From Xanthomonas sp. AM6 (GTDB lineage Bacteria; Pseudomonadota; Gammaproteobacteria; Xanthomonadales; Xanthomonadaceae): a DNA stretch of 64,000 nt. The stretch spans positions 584,501 to 648,500 of the forward strand of contig NZ_CP106869.1 in the NCBI RefSeq assembly GCF_025665335.1. The letters run 5' to 3'. A program made the position numbers and the translations under genes. The notes beneath the pieces are model-generated. The model was not told the origin of the DNA. It was given only the letters and a program-made list of their open reading frames with translations, and did no database searches. Every line of letters starts with the position of its first letter. Positions within the stretch are counted from its first letter, which is position 1. Positions 8,265-17,948 of the stretch are shown here, one piece after another.

Positions 8265-11200
8265 CTAGTGCGATGCCGCCGGCTGCACCGCGGCGCGCGC
8301 CAGGCGCCGTTCGCGCCGCCGTGCACGGCGCGCCCGCCAGCGTTCGCGCAGGCAGGAGAAGATCACGTACAGCGCCGGGGTGCTGAGCAGGGTCAGGCTC
8401 TGCGAGATCAGCAACCCGCCGATCATCGCGATGCCCAGCGGGCGGCGCAGTTCCGACCCTTCGCCCAGCCCCACCGCCAGCGGCACCGCGGCCAGGATCG
8501 CCACCATCGTGGTCATCATGATCGGGCGGAAGCGCACCACGCAGGCCTCGCGCACCGCGTCCAGCGGCGACTTGCCGTGTTCGCGCTCGGCGACCACGGC
8601 GAAGTCGATCATCATGATCGCGTTCTTCTTGACGATGCCGATCAGCAGCACCAGCGCGATCATCGAGATCACCGACAGCTCGGTGCCGGTGGCCCACAGC
8701 GCCAGCAGCGCGCCCATGCCCGCGGCCGGCAGCGTGGACAGGATCGTCACCGGGTGCACCAGGCTCTCGTAGAGCATGCCCAGCACGATGTACACCACCA
8801 CGATCGCCGCCAGCACCAGCACCAGCATGGAATTGGGCTGCAGCTGCACGCCGAAGCCGCCGCCGTCGGCGATGCGGATGTCGCCGGGCATGCGCAGGCC
8901 ATCGACGGTGGCCTTGATGATCGCGTCGCCTTCGCCGGTGCTCACCCCGGGCGCCAGGTTGTAGCTCAGGTCCATCGTCGTGTACTGGTTCTGATGGGTG
9001 ATCTGCGGCGGCGCCAGCCCCGGCACCTGGTGCGCCACCGCGGTGAGCGGCACCATCGCGCCGCTGCGGGTGGGCACGTAGATCCGGTCCAGCGCCGCCG
9101 GCGTGGCGGTCTGGTCGGGCAGCGCATTGACCACCACGCTGTACTGGTTGAGGTCCGAATAGATGGTGGAGATCTGGCGCTGGCCGAACGCGCCGTACAG
9201 CGCGCCGTCGATCGCGCCGATCGACACGCCCAGGCGCGCGGCCTGGGCGCGGTTGATGACGATGTTCTGGCGCAGGCCGGCGGTGTCCACGTCGGTGCCG
9301 ACGTCGCGCAGCTTCGGGTTCTGTTTCAGCGCCGCCTGCAGCTTGGGCAGCCACTCCTGCAGCTGCGCGTTGTCGTTGCCCTGCAGCGAGACGCGGTACT
9401 GCGCGCCCTGGCTGGTGCCGCCGCCGCCGTCGCTGGGCAGGTCCTGGATCGCGCGCAGGCGCAGCTGCAGGTCCGGGTAGCGGTCGGCCTTGGCGCTGAG
9501 CCGCGACAGCACCTGCGCGGTGGTTTCGGTGCGGCCTTCGTCGCGGCGCTTGAGCTCGATGTTGAAGCTGGCGCTGGAACCCTGGCGGCCGCTGCCCAGG
9601 CGCGCGCCGACGATCTTCACCGCCGGGTCGGACATCAGCATGTCGGTGATGCGGCGCTGGCGGTTGACCATGTCGGCGAAGGACACGGTGGCGCTGGAAC
9701 TGGCGCGGCCCCAGATCAGGCCGGTGTCCTGCGCCGGGAACGAGCCCTTCTTCACCGCGCCGGCCAGGAACACGGTGGCGGCGATCAGCAGCAGCGGGGT
9801 CAGCGCCAGCAGCAGCGCGTGGCGCAGCGAGAAATCCAGCGCGCGGGTGTACACGCGCAGCATGCCGGCGTGCACGCGGTCCAGCCAGGCGCCGAAGCGG
9901 CTCGGCCGCTCCGGTTCGGCATGCGCGGACAGGAAGCGGCTGCACAGCGCCGGGGTCAGGGTCAGCGACACCACCGCCGAGACGCAGATCGCCGCGACCA
10001 GGGTCACGGTGAACTCGCGGAAGAACGCGCCGATCATGCCGCTGGCGAACAGGAGCGGGATGAACACCGCCACCAGCGAGGCGGTGATCGAGACGATGGT
10101 GAAGCCGATCTCGCGCGCGCCGGCCAGCGCCGCGTCCAGCCGCGACATGCCCTCGTCGAGGTGGCGCATGATGTTCTCGATCACCACGATCGCGTCGTCG
10201 ACGACGAAGCCGATCGCGATCACCAGCGCCAGCAGGCTCAGGTTGTTCAGGGTGAAGCCCATCACGTACATCGCCAGCGCCGCGCCGGCCAGCGACAGCG
10301 GCACGGTGGCCGCGGCGATCAGCGTCGGCGCCAGCCGGCGCAGGAACAGCGCCATGGTCAGCACCACCATCGCCAGGCTGATCAGCAGCGTGGCCTGGAC
10401 CTCGTTCAACGAGGCGCGGATGGTCGGGGTGCGGTCGAAGTAGGCGGACATGGTGGTGCCCGGCTGCAGGTAGCCGCGCAGCATCGGGATCTGCGCCTTG
10501 ACCCGGTCCACCGTCTCCACGATGTTGGCGCCGGCGCGGGTGAACACGTACATCACCACCGCCGGCTTGCCGCCGAACCAGGCCGCCTGGTAGGCGTCCT
10601 GCTGGCCGTCGTAGACGTTGGCCACGTCGCGCAGGCGCACGGTGCGGCCGTCCTGCTGCGAGATCACCAGCTGGCCGAAGTCGGCGGCCTTGGCCACCGA
10701 ATCGTTGGCGACGATCGCAGTGGTGGAACTGCCGTCGCTGAGGAAGCCGGTGGGCGAGGTCACGTTGGCCGCGCGCACCGCGTTGCGCAGGTCGTCCGGG
10801 GTCAGCCCCATCGCGTTGAGCGCGCGCAGGTTCACATCCACCCGCACCGCCGGCGTGGACGCGCCGCCGATGTCGACCGAGGCCACGCCGGTGATCTGGC
10901 GCAGGCGCTGCGCCAGCAGCGAATCGGCGACGTTGTACAGCTCGTCGGCCGACTGCGTGTCCGAGGTCAGCGCGATGGCGATGACCGGATCGTCGTTGGG
11001 ATTGGCCTTCTGGTAGCGCGGCGTGGACAGGCCCGAAGGCAGGTCCGCCTGCGCGGCGTTGATCGCGGTCTGCACGTCCTGCGCGGCCGAGTCGATGTCG
11101 CGGTCGCTCTGGAACACCATGAACACCTGGCTGTTCCCCTCCGAACTGGAGGAGCGCATGGTGTCGATGCCGGGCAGCTGGCCCAGGTGCCGCTCCAGCG

Positions 11201-11396
11201 GCGCGGTGACCGTGGCGGCCATGGTCGAGGCATCGGCGCCGGCCTGGCTGGCCTGCACGAAGATCACCGGGATCGAGATGTTCGGCAGCGCCGCCACGCC
11301 CAGGCGCAGGTAGCACATCATGCCGATCACGAACAGGCCGATGGCCAGCAGCGCGGTGCCGATCGGGCGGCGGATGAAGGGGCCGGAGAGGTTCAT
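8265..11396 (-). CDS. mdtC: MdtC-like RND multidrug efflux permease
   Basis: 1043 residues, full length for an inner-membrane RND pump of the HAE-1 type. The N terminus (SGPFIRRPIGTALLAIGLF) is the first membrane helix; the proton-relay pair is in GFVVDDAIVVIEN of TM4, and later membrane blocks include VYIVLGMLYESLVHP and GIVKKNAIMMIDF. The segment SAAQDVQTAINAAQADLPSG aligns with MdtC rather than MdtB of Escherichia coli. MdtB and MdtC work as a mixed trimer that exports bile salts, novobiocin and metals-linked toxicants. It is last in the three-gene operon, and the gap to mdtB holds an inverted-arm GGGATT element. No outer-membrane channel gene is nearby. Confidence 0.93.
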   Translation of the reverse strand: MNLSGPFIRRPIGTALLAIGLFVIGMMCYLRLGVAALPNISIPVIFVQASQAGADASTMAATVTAPLERHLGQLPGIDTMRSSSSEGNSQVFMVFQSDRDIDSAAQDVQTAINAAQADLPSGLSTPRYQKANPNDDPVIAIALTSDTQSADELYNVADSLLAQRLRQITGVASVDIGGASTPAVRVDVNLRALNAMGLTPDDLRNAVRAANVTSPTGFLSDGSSTTAIVANDSVAKAADFGQLVISQQDGRTVRLRDVANVYDGQQDAYQAAWFGGKPAVVMYVFTRAGANIVETVDRVKAQIPMLRGYLQPGTTMSAYFDRTPTIRASLNEVQATLLISLAMVVLTMALFLRRLAPTLIAAATVPLSLAGAALAMYVMGFTLNNLSLLALVIAIGFVVDDAIVVIENIMRHLDEGMSRLDAALAGAREIGFTIVSITASLVAVFIPLLFASGMIGAFFREFTVTLVAAICVSAVVSLTLTPALCSRFLSAHAEPERPSRFGAWLDRVHAGMLRVYTRALDFSLRHALLLALTPLLLIAATVFLAGAVKKGSFPAQDTGLIWGRASSSATVSFADMVNRQRRITDMLMSDPAVKIVGARLGSGRQGSSASFNIELKRRDEGRTETTAQVLSRLSAKADRYPDLQLRLRAIQDLPSDGGGGTSQGAQYRVSLQGNDNAQLQEWLPKLQAALKQNPKLRDVGTDVDTAGLRQNIVINRAQAARLGVSIGAIDGALYGAFGQRQISTIYSDLNQYSVVVNALPDQTATPAALDRIYVPTRSGAMVPLTAVAHQVPGLAPPQITHQNQYTTMDLSYNLAPGVSTGEGDAIIKATVDGLRMPGDIRIADGGGFGVQLQPNSMLVLVLAAIVVVYIVLGMLYESLVHPVTILSTLPAAGMGALLALWATGTELSVISMIALVLLIGIVKKNAIMMIDFAVVAEREHGKSPLDAVREACVVRFRPIMMTTMVAILAAVPLAVGLGEGSELRRPLGIAMIGGLLISQSLTLLSTPALYVIFSCLRERWRARRARRRERRLARAAVQPAASH

Positions 11397-11402
11397 GGGG
11401 CC

Positions 11403-11543
11403 GGGATGGGGGAGTGGGGATTGGGGATTCGGAAAGCAGGGCGCTTGCGCATCGCTCGCGCGCGCGAACGGTCAGGCGTCGTGGCGCAGCGCAGGTCGCG
11501 AACGCCGTGCGGGTCCCGATTCCCGATTCTCGATTCCCCGGCC
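11403..11543. repeat. GGGATT inverted-arm element between the two RND genes
   Basis: Arm one (11403-11432, with GGGGATTGGGGATTCGG) and arm two (11514-11543, CCCGATTCCCGATTCTCGATT) face each other across about 80 bases. The transcript would fold into a long hairpin inside the efflux operon, which might set the relative amounts of the two permeases (inference). Confidence 0.75.
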
Positions 11544-11544
11544 C

Positions 11545-14500
11545 TCATGCCAGCCGCTCCGCCGCCGCACCGCGCCGCGCCGCGCGGCGTTCGCGCCACG
11601 CGCGCAACCGCTCGGAGGCGCGCTCCATGTACAGGTAGATCACCGGCGTGGTGTACAGCGTGACCAGCTGCGACAGCAGCAGGCCGCCGACGATGGCGAT
11701 GCCCAGCGGCCGCCGCAGTTCCGAGCCGATGCCGTCGCCCAGCGCCAGCGGCAGCGCGCCGAGCATCGCCGCGGCGGTGGTCATCATGATCGGGCGGAAG
11801 CGCAGCAGGCAGGCGCGGCGGATCGCGTCGTGCGCGTCGGCGCCCTCGCGGCGCGCGTCGATCGCGAAGTCGATCATCATGATCGCGTTCTTCTTGACGA
11901 TGCCGATCAGCAGCACGATGCCGACGATGCCGTCCACCGACAGGCTCAGCCCGCACAGCATCAGCGCCAGCAGCGCGCCGACCCCGGCCGGCGGCAGCGT
12001 GGAGATGATCGTCAGCGGATGGATGTAGCTCTCGTAGAGCACGCCGAGCACGATGTAGATCAGCACCACCGAGGCCAGCAGCAGCCACACGATGTCGGTC
12101 TGGCTGCCGGTGTACTCGGCGGCCTTGCCGATGAACTCGGCATGCAGCTGCGGCGGCAGTTGCAGCTGTTCGTTGGTCTCCTCGATCGCCGCCACCGCCT
12201 GCGACAGCGAATAGCCCGGCGCCAGGTTGAACGACACCGTCACCGCCGGCAGCTGCTGCTGGTGGCTGACCACCAGCGGCGTGGTGGTCAGCTTGGCCTG
12301 CGCCAGTGCGGACAGCGGCACGGTGCCGCCGCCGCCGACGGTGATGCCGGTGTTCTGGTTGCCGATGCCGGTGGCGGTGGAGGAGTTGCTGGAGGTGGTC
12401 TGGCCGAAGTTGGTGGCGTTGCTGGCGGTCAGCGCGCCGCTGCCGTTGCTGGCCACCGCCAGCTGGTGCAGCAGCGCGGTGCTGGTGCGGAACTGCGGCG
12501 CCACTTCCAGCACCACGCGGTACTGGTTGAGCTGGGTGAAGATGGTGGAGATCTGGCGCTGGCCGAAGGCGTCGTACAGGGTGTCGTCGATGGTCTGCAT
12601 CGGCACCCCGAGCGCGCTGGCCTTGTCGCGGTCCACGCTCAGTTCCAGCGCGCGGCCCTGGTTGGCCAGGTTGTTGTCCACGTCGGCCAGTTCCGGGCGC
12701 TTGCGCAGCGCCTCGGTCAGGCGCGTGGCCTGGGTCGCCAGTTCGGCGCTGTCCACGTCCGACAGCGAGTACTGGTACTCGGTCGCGGCCACGCGCGTGT
12801 CCAGGGTCACGTCCTGCACCGGCTTCAGGTACAGCGCCACGCCCGGCAGCCCGGCCACGGCCTTCTGCAGCCGCGGCAGCACCTCGTCCAGGCCGTCGCG
12901 GTCGCCGCGGGTCTTCAGCACGATGCTCAGCTGGCCCTGGTTGAGGGTGGGATTCATCGAGCCGGCGCCGATGAACGCGGCCACGCCGGTCACCGCCGGG
13001 TCGCGGCGCAGCGCCTCGGCCACCGCCTGGGTGCGCTGCTGCATCTGCGGGAACGCCACGTTCTGGTCGGCCTGGACCACGCCGGTGATCAGCCCGGTGT
13101 CCTGCTCGGGCAGCAGGCCCTTGGGGATCACCACGTACAGCACCACGGTCAGCACCATCGTCGCCAGCGCGATCGCCAGGGTCAGCGGCTGGTGCCCGAG
13201 CACCCAGTCCAGGGTGCGCTCGTACAGCGCCACGGTGCGCGTCCACACGGTGGTCTTGCCGGCCGCCGCGGCGCGCTCGTGCGCGTCCTCGCCTTCGGGC
13301 AGCGCGTCGGGCTTGAGCAGGTAGGCGCACATCATCGGCGTCAGCGTCAGCGACACCAGCATCGAGATCACCACCGCGATCGACAGCACCCAGGCGAACT
13401 CGTGGAACAGGCGCCCGGTCACGCCCGGCATCAGCAGCAGCGGCAGGAACACCGCCACCAGCGACACGGTCAGCGACAGCACGGTGAAGCCGATCTGCTT
13501 GGCGCCGATCTCCGCCGCCTCCGGCCCGCTCTTGCCATGCTCGATGTAGCGCACGATGTTCTCGATCATCACGATCGCATCGTCGACCACGAAGCCGGTG
13601 GCCACCACCAGCGCCATCAGCGACAGGTTGTCCAGCGACATGCCGGCGAAGGCCATCACCGCGAAGGTGCCGGCCAGCGACAGCGGCACCGCCACCGACG
13701 GGATGATGGTGGCCCACAAGCGGCGCAGGAACACGAAGATCACCGCCACCACCAGGCCGATGGTCAGGATCAGGGTGAACTTGACCTCGTGCACCGAGGC
13801 GCGGATGGTCTCGGTGCGGTCGGAGAACACGTCCAGGCGCACGCCGCTGGGCAGCACCGCCTGCAGCTGCGGCAGGATCGCGCGGATCTGCTCCACCGTC
13901 TGCACGATGTTGGCGCCGGGCTGGCGGCGCACCTCCAGCAGCACCGCCGGCTTGCCGTCGGCCCAGGCGGCGAGCTGGTCGTTCTCCACCCCGTCCACCA
14001 CCTGCGCCACGTCCGACAGCCGCACCGGCGCGCCGTTCTTGTAGCTGATGATGGTGTCGCGGTAGTCGGCGGCGCTGGACAGCTGGTCGTTGGTGCCGAT
14101 GCTGTAGGACTGGGTCTTGCCGTTGAGCGACCCCTTCGGCGCGTTGACGTTGGTCTCGGTCAGCGCGCTGCGCAGCGCCTCCATGGTCAGGCCCATGTTC
14201 GACAGCTGCGCCGGGTTGACCTGGATGCGCACCGCCGGGCGCACGTTGCCGGCGATCGACACCAGGCCCACGCCGGGCACCTGCGACAGGCGCTGGGCCA
14301 GGATCGAGTCGGCGTAGTTGTTGACCTCGCGCAGCGGCAGCGTATCGGAGCTGAGCTTGAGGGTGAGGATCGCCGCATCGGCCGGGTTCACCCGGTTGTA
14401 GACCGGCTGGTAGGGCAGCGAGGAGGGCAGGGTGGACTGGCGGATCGCCGCCTGCACGTCCTGCGCGGCGATGTCGATGTCGCGGTCCATCGCGAACTGC

Positions 14501-14778
14501 AGGATGATCGTGGACAGCCCCGCCGACGAGTCGGAGGTCATCATCTGCAGCCCGGAGATCTGGCCCAGCTGCCGCTCCAGCGGCGTGGTCACCAGCGAGG
14601 CCATGGTGCTGGCGTTGGCGCCGGGGTACTGCGTGGTCACCACCAGGCTGGGCGCGTCGATCTCCGGCAGCGCCGACACCGGCAGCTGCCGGTAGCCGAG
14701 GATGCCGAGCAGCAGCACGCCGGCCATCAGCAAGGTGGTGGCGATCGGGCGGCGGATGAAGATCGTCGAAAAGCCCAC
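11545..14778 (-). CDS. mdtB: MdtB-like RND multidrug efflux permease
   Basis: 1077 residues, slightly longer than MdtB of Escherichia coli (1040). It starts MGFSTIFIRRPIATTLLMAG and carries GFVVDDAIVMIEN for proton transfer, with the ALPEIDAPSLVVTTQYPGA pore segment close to MdtB. The extra length comes largely from a Ser/Asn/Gly-rich insert (about SNGSGALTASNATNF to NQNTGITVGGGG) in the second periplasmic half, not typical of the E. coli protein. It follows the adaptor gene after 136 bases. Confidence 0.93.
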   Translation of the reverse strand: MGFSTIFIRRPIATTLLMAGVLLLGILGYRQLPVSALPEIDAPSLVVTTQYPGANASTMASLVTTPLERQLGQISGLQMMTSDSSAGLSTIILQFAMDRDIDIAAQDVQAAIRQSTLPSSLPYQPVYNRVNPADAAILTLKLSSDTLPLREVNNYADSILAQRLSQVPGVGLVSIAGNVRPAVRIQVNPAQLSNMGLTMEALRSALTETNVNAPKGSLNGKTQSYSIGTNDQLSSAADYRDTIISYKNGAPVRLSDVAQVVDGVENDQLAAWADGKPAVLLEVRRQPGANIVQTVEQIRAILPQLQAVLPSGVRLDVFSDRTETIRASVHEVKFTLILTIGLVVAVIFVFLRRLWATIIPSVAVPLSLAGTFAVMAFAGMSLDNLSLMALVVATGFVVDDAIVMIENIVRYIEHGKSGPEAAEIGAKQIGFTVLSLTVSLVAVFLPLLLMPGVTGRLFHEFAWVLSIAVVISMLVSLTLTPMMCAYLLKPDALPEGEDAHERAAAAGKTTVWTRTVALYERTLDWVLGHQPLTLAIALATMVLTVVLYVVIPKGLLPEQDTGLITGVVQADQNVAFPQMQQRTQAVAEALRRDPAVTGVAAFIGAGSMNPTLNQGQLSIVLKTRGDRDGLDEVLPRLQKAVAGLPGVALYLKPVQDVTLDTRVAATEYQYSLSDVDSAELATQATRLTEALRKRPELADVDNNLANQGRALELSVDRDKASALGVPMQTIDDTLYDAFGQRQISTIFTQLNQYRVVLEVAPQFRTSTALLHQLAVASNGSGALTASNATNFGQTTSSNSSTATGIGNQNTGITVGGGGTVPLSALAQAKLTTTPLVVSHQQQLPAVTVSFNLAPGYSLSQAVAAIEETNEQLQLPPQLHAEFIGKAAEYTGSQTDIVWLLLASVVLIYIVLGVLYESYIHPLTIISTLPPAGVGALLALMLCGLSLSVDGIVGIVLLIGIVKKNAIMMIDFAIDARREGADAHDAIRRACLLRFRPIMMTTAAAMLGALPLALGDGIGSELRRPLGIAIVGGLLLSQLVTLYTTPVIYLYMERASERLRAWRERRAARRGAAAERLA

Positions 14779-14914
14779 GGGGGTGTCCTTGCTCGGAAGT
14801 CGGGAGGAAGCGGTCGATCTGCGGCGGGTCGAGCGGCGCGCTGCCCGCGGCCGGCGCTAGGGCGCCGCGTGTGCGGCGCAAGCGGACGCGGGGCGCCAGG
14901 CCCCGTGCCGTGGC

Positions 14915-16156
14915 TCAGCGCGGTCCGCCGCCGCGACGGCCGCCGCCGTCCTTGCGCTGCTGCTTGTGCTCGGCCGCCTTCAGTTCGGCCTCGGTCGGCT
15001 GCGGCGGCGCCTGGCCCGGCTTCAGCGCGGTGACCTTGGCGCCCGGCTTGAGCCGGAACTGGCCTTCGGTGACCACCCGCTCGCCGGCCTTCAGGCCCTG
15101 CACTAGCTGCACCTGGCTGTCGCCCACTTCCACGCCCTGCTTGACCGTCTGCATCTTGACCGTGTTGTCGGCCTGCACCACGTACACGTAGTCGCCGTCG
15201 GGGCCGCGCTGCACTGCCTGGGTCGGCACCACCACGCCGTTGGCCAGGGTGCGCAGGGTCAGCCGCACGTTGACGAACTGGCCCGGCCACAGCGCGTTGT
15301 CGCCATTGGGGAACTCGGCGCGGACCTTGAAGGTGCCGGTGTCGCTGCTGATCTGGTTGTCGACCACGTCGACCCGGCCGTCGCCGGCGATCACGTGCGC
15401 ATCGGTGCGGTCCAGCGCCGCCACCGTCAGCGGGCCGGCCGCCTGCGCCTCGCGCAGGCCCTGCAGCTCGCGCTCGGCCAGGTTGAACACCACGTAGATC
15501 GGATGGATCTGGGTGATGGTGACGATGCTGCTGCTGGTGCTGACGATGTTGCCCACGTCCACGCCGCGCAGGCCGGTGATGCCGTCGATCGGGGCGAGGA
15601 TGCGGGTGTACTGCAGCTGCACCTGCGCCGCGCGCATCTGCGCGTCGTTGGCCGACACCGCCGCCTCGTACTGCGCCACTTGGTTGCGCTGCGTGTCCAG
15701 GTCGGTCTTGGCCACGTACTGGCGGTAGGCCGGCGAATCGGAGCGCTGGAAGGTGGAGCGGGCGGTCGCCAGCAACGCCTGGTTCTGGCGCTTGCTCGCC
15801 GCGGCCTGGTCGTAGCTGGCCTGCAGCGAGCGCGGGTCGATCTGCGCCAGCAGGTCGCCCTTCTTCACTTCCTGGCCCTCGCGGAAGTTCAGGCTCATCA
15901 GCTGGCCGCCGACCTGCGGATTGATGGTGACCGTGTTGAGCGCGGTCACCGTGCCGTTGGCGGTGGCGTAGATCGGCACCGCCTGGCTGCTGGCGGCGAC
16001 CACGGTGACCGGCACCGGCGCGGTGTCGTCGGCATCGTCGGCCATGCCTGCACCGCCCGGGCGATGAGCAGGGCCGCCGCGCAGGAAGTGCGCGCCCACG
16101 GCCACGAGGAGCACCGCTGCGACGATCAGCAGCGCAATCTTCCAGAAACGCGACAT
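14915..16156 (-). CDS. mdtA: MdtA-like membrane fusion protein
   Basis: 413 residues, the periplasmic adaptor that joins the RND trimer to an outer-membrane channel. It has a single N-terminal membrane anchor (WKIALLIVAAVLLVAVGAHF), the lipoyl half-motifs (NFREGQEVKKGDLLAQIDPRS and LAPIDGITGLRGVDVGN), a coiled-coil hairpin between them, and a beta-barrel plus membrane-proximal domain. The tail is Lys/Arg/Gly-rich. ATG at 16156 is chosen because CAGGAGT lies eight bases upstream; the open frame continues 90 codons further without homology. First gene of the efflux operon, divergent from the M20 peptidase. Confidence 0.92.
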   Translation of the reverse strand: MSRFWKIALLIVAAVLLVAVGAHFLRGGPAHRPGGAGMADDADDTAPVPVTVVAASSQAVPIYATANGTVTALNTVTINPQVGGQLMSLNFREGQEVKKGDLLAQIDPRSLQASYDQAAASKRQNQALLATARSTFQRSDSPAYRQYVAKTDLDTQRNQVAQYEAAVSANDAQMRAAQVQLQYTRILAPIDGITGLRGVDVGNIVSTSSSIVTITQIHPIYVVFNLAERELQGLREAQAAGPLTVAALDRTDAHVIAGDGRVDVVDNQISSDTGTFKVRAEFPNGDNALWPGQFVNVRLTLRTLANGVVVPTQAVQRGPDGDYVYVVQADNTVKMQTVKQGVEVGDSQVQLVQGLKAGERVVTEGQFRLKPGAKVTALKPGQAPPQPTEAELKAAEHKQQRKDGGGRRGGGPR

Positions 16157-16443
16157 CCGGGGGAACTCCTGTGGCGAGGCGGGGCGGGGGACCCTCCCGC
16201 AGTGGCTGGTGCGACAAGCGGTGAAGCATATCGCCGGCGCACTGCGATTGGACCATGACTGAAGGGATGGGCGCGCACGTCGGCGGCAACGGTCGCTGGC
16301 AACGGCAACGCACCGGCGCGGTCTCGGTTGACACGGATTCCTAAGGGTTTTTTCGCCGCGGCCGGGCATTGGCCGATGTATGCGCGCCGCCAATGCAATA
16401 CATTGACTGAACGCCCCCGCACGCAACCCACCGGAGATCGTCC
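16157..16443. promoter_or_regulatory. divergent region for efflux operon and M20 peptidase
   Basis: This 287-base gap must hold both promoters. On the plus strand TTGACA at 16328-16333 is a good -35; the expected -10 (about 16351-16356) is a weak T-rich box. No BaeR-like operator could be recognised. The plus-strand ribosome site GGAG lies just before the peptidase ATG. Confidence 0.45.
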
Positions 16444-17754
16444 ATGCCGCGCCTGTCCCGCCTGCTGTCCGCGATGCTGCTCGCCGTCCCCGCCCTGGCC
16501 TGCGCCCAGTCCGCCGAACGCCCGGAGGTGACGGCCGCCGCCGCCAAGCTGCAGGCCAAGGTGGTCGACTGGCGGCGCGATTTCCACCAGCACCCGGAGC
16601 TGTCCAACCGCGAGCAGCGCACCGCGGCCAAGGTCGCCGAGCGGCTGCGCGCGCTGGGCCTGAAGCCGCAGACCGGGATCGCCCACCACGGCGTGGTGGC
16701 GATCATCAAGGGCGCGCTGCCGGGCCCGAAGATCGCCCTGCGCGCGGACATGGACGCGCTGCCGGTGACCGAGCAGACCGGCCTGCCGTTCGCCTCCAAG
16801 GCCACCGGCGAGTACCGCGGCGAGACCGTCGGGGTCATGCACGCCTGCGGCCACGACGCCCACACCAGCATCCTGCTGGGCGTGGCCGAAGCGCTGGTGG
16901 CGATGCGCGCGCAACTGCCGGGCGAGGTGATGCTGGTGTTCCAGCCCTCCGAGGAAGGTGCGCCGGGCAACGAGGAGGGCGGCGCCTCGCTGATGCTCAA
17001 GGAAGGCCTGTTCCGCGACTTCAAGCCCGAGGCGATGTTCGGCCTGCACGTGTTCTCCAGCGTGCAGGCGGGCAAGATCGCGGTGCGCGGCGGTCCGCTG
17101 ATGGCCGCCTCGGACCGTTTCAGCATCAAGGTCACCGGCCGCCAGACCCACGGCTCGGCGCCATGGAACGGCATCGACCCGATCGTCGCCAGCGCCGACC
17201 TGATCGGCGCGGCGCAGACCGTGGTCAGCCGCCGCGCCAACATCTCCAAGCAGCCGGCGGTGCTCAGCTTCGGCGCGATCAAGGGCGGCATCCGCTACAA
17301 CATCATTCCCGACGACGTGGAGATGGTCGGCACCATCCGCACCTTCGACGAGGGCATGCGCCAGCAGATCTTCGCCGACCTGAAGACCGTCGCCGAGCAC
17401 ACCGCCGCCGCGCACGGGGCCAGGGCCGAGGCGCACGTGCCCGACCAGGACGGCAACCCGGCCACGGTCAACGACCCGGCGCTGACCGCGAAGATGCTGC
17501 CCAGCCTGCAGGCGGTGGTCGGCGCCGGCAACGTCTACGAACCGCCGCTGCAGATGGGCGCCGAAGACTTCTCGTTCTACGCGCAGCAGGTGCCGTCGCT
17601 GTTCTTCTTCGTCGGCGCCACCGGCCCCGGCATCGACCCGGCGACCGCGCCGAGCAACCACTCGCCGCAGTTCCTGCTCGACGAATCGGCGCTGGACGTC
17701 GGCCTGCGCGCGCTGCTGCAGGTGTCGTTGGACTATCTGGGGGTGAAGCGGTGA
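16444..17754 (+). CDS. exported M20 family amidohydrolase/peptidase
   Basis: 436 residues. A signal peptide (LSRLLSAMLLAVPALACA, cut before QSAE) is followed by an M20D fold typical of hippurate or N-acyl amino acid hydrolases. Metal-binding and catalytic segments are ADMDALPV, HACGHDAH, QPSEEGAPGNEEGG and the late NHSPQFLLDE. A dimerisation domain lies between about residues 210 and 320 (SIKVTGRQTHGSAPWNGIDP). Cleaves an amide bond of an acylated amino acid or short peptide in the periplasm; the exact substrate is unknown. Confidence 0.88.
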   Translation: MPRLSRLLSAMLLAVPALACAQSAERPEVTAAAAKLQAKVVDWRRDFHQHPELSNREQRTAAKVAERLRALGLKPQTGIAHHGVVAIIKGALPGPKIALRADMDALPVTEQTGLPFASKATGEYRGETVGVMHACGHDAHTSILLGVAEALVAMRAQLPGEVMLVFQPSEEGAPGNEEGGASLMLKEGLFRDFKPEAMFGLHVFSSVQAGKIAVRGGPLMAASDRFSIKVTGRQTHGSAPWNGIDPIVASADLIGAAQTVVSRRANISKQPAVLSFGAIKGGIRYNIIPDDVEMVGTIRTFDEGMRQQIFADLKTVAEHTAAAHGARAEAHVPDQDGNPATVNDPALTAKMLPSLQAVVGAGNVYEPPLQMGAEDFSFYAQQVPSLFFFVGATGPGIDPATAPSNHSPQFLLDESALDVGLRALLQVSLDYLGVKR

Positions 17755-17907
17755 TTGGGGATTGGGGATTGGGGATTCGTGAAAGCGGTTGTCCTGGGCG
17801 GAGATAGCGCACCCCCGGCACTTCTGGAGTCGGATGGAGTGGCCAGGGCGCAGCGCGCGCGGCGCCGCCTTTGCCAATCCCCAATCCCGACTCCCCGATC
17901 CCGGCCC
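17753..17907. repeat. GGGATT inverted-arm element
   Basis: Arm one at 17753-17780 has three tandem GATTGGG-type units followed by TTCGTGAAAGCGG; arm two at 17873-17907 reads CCAATCCCCAATCCC and onward. The arms are about 92 bases apart. The element starts right at the stop codon of the peptidase gene and ends 41 bases before queF. Confidence 0.8.
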
Positions 17908-17948
17908 CATACACCTGCCAGCCAGATCGCGCCCGTTAGACTTGGGGC

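Noticed and set aside
6568..11316. 1582-codon open frame on the minus strand through the efflux permease and upstream repeats
   Set aside because: It is the GC-driven shadow of the real mdtC-like gene in another frame; translation is Arg/Gly/Pro-rich without domains.
8268..11663. long plus frame antisense to the RND genes
   Set aside because: Composition-driven His/Arg/Gly-rich translation; the minus strand encodes complete RND pumps here.
17753..17907. CRISPR array in GGGATT tandem units
   Set aside because: The units are very short, directly tandem and paired as inverted arms, without unique spacers.
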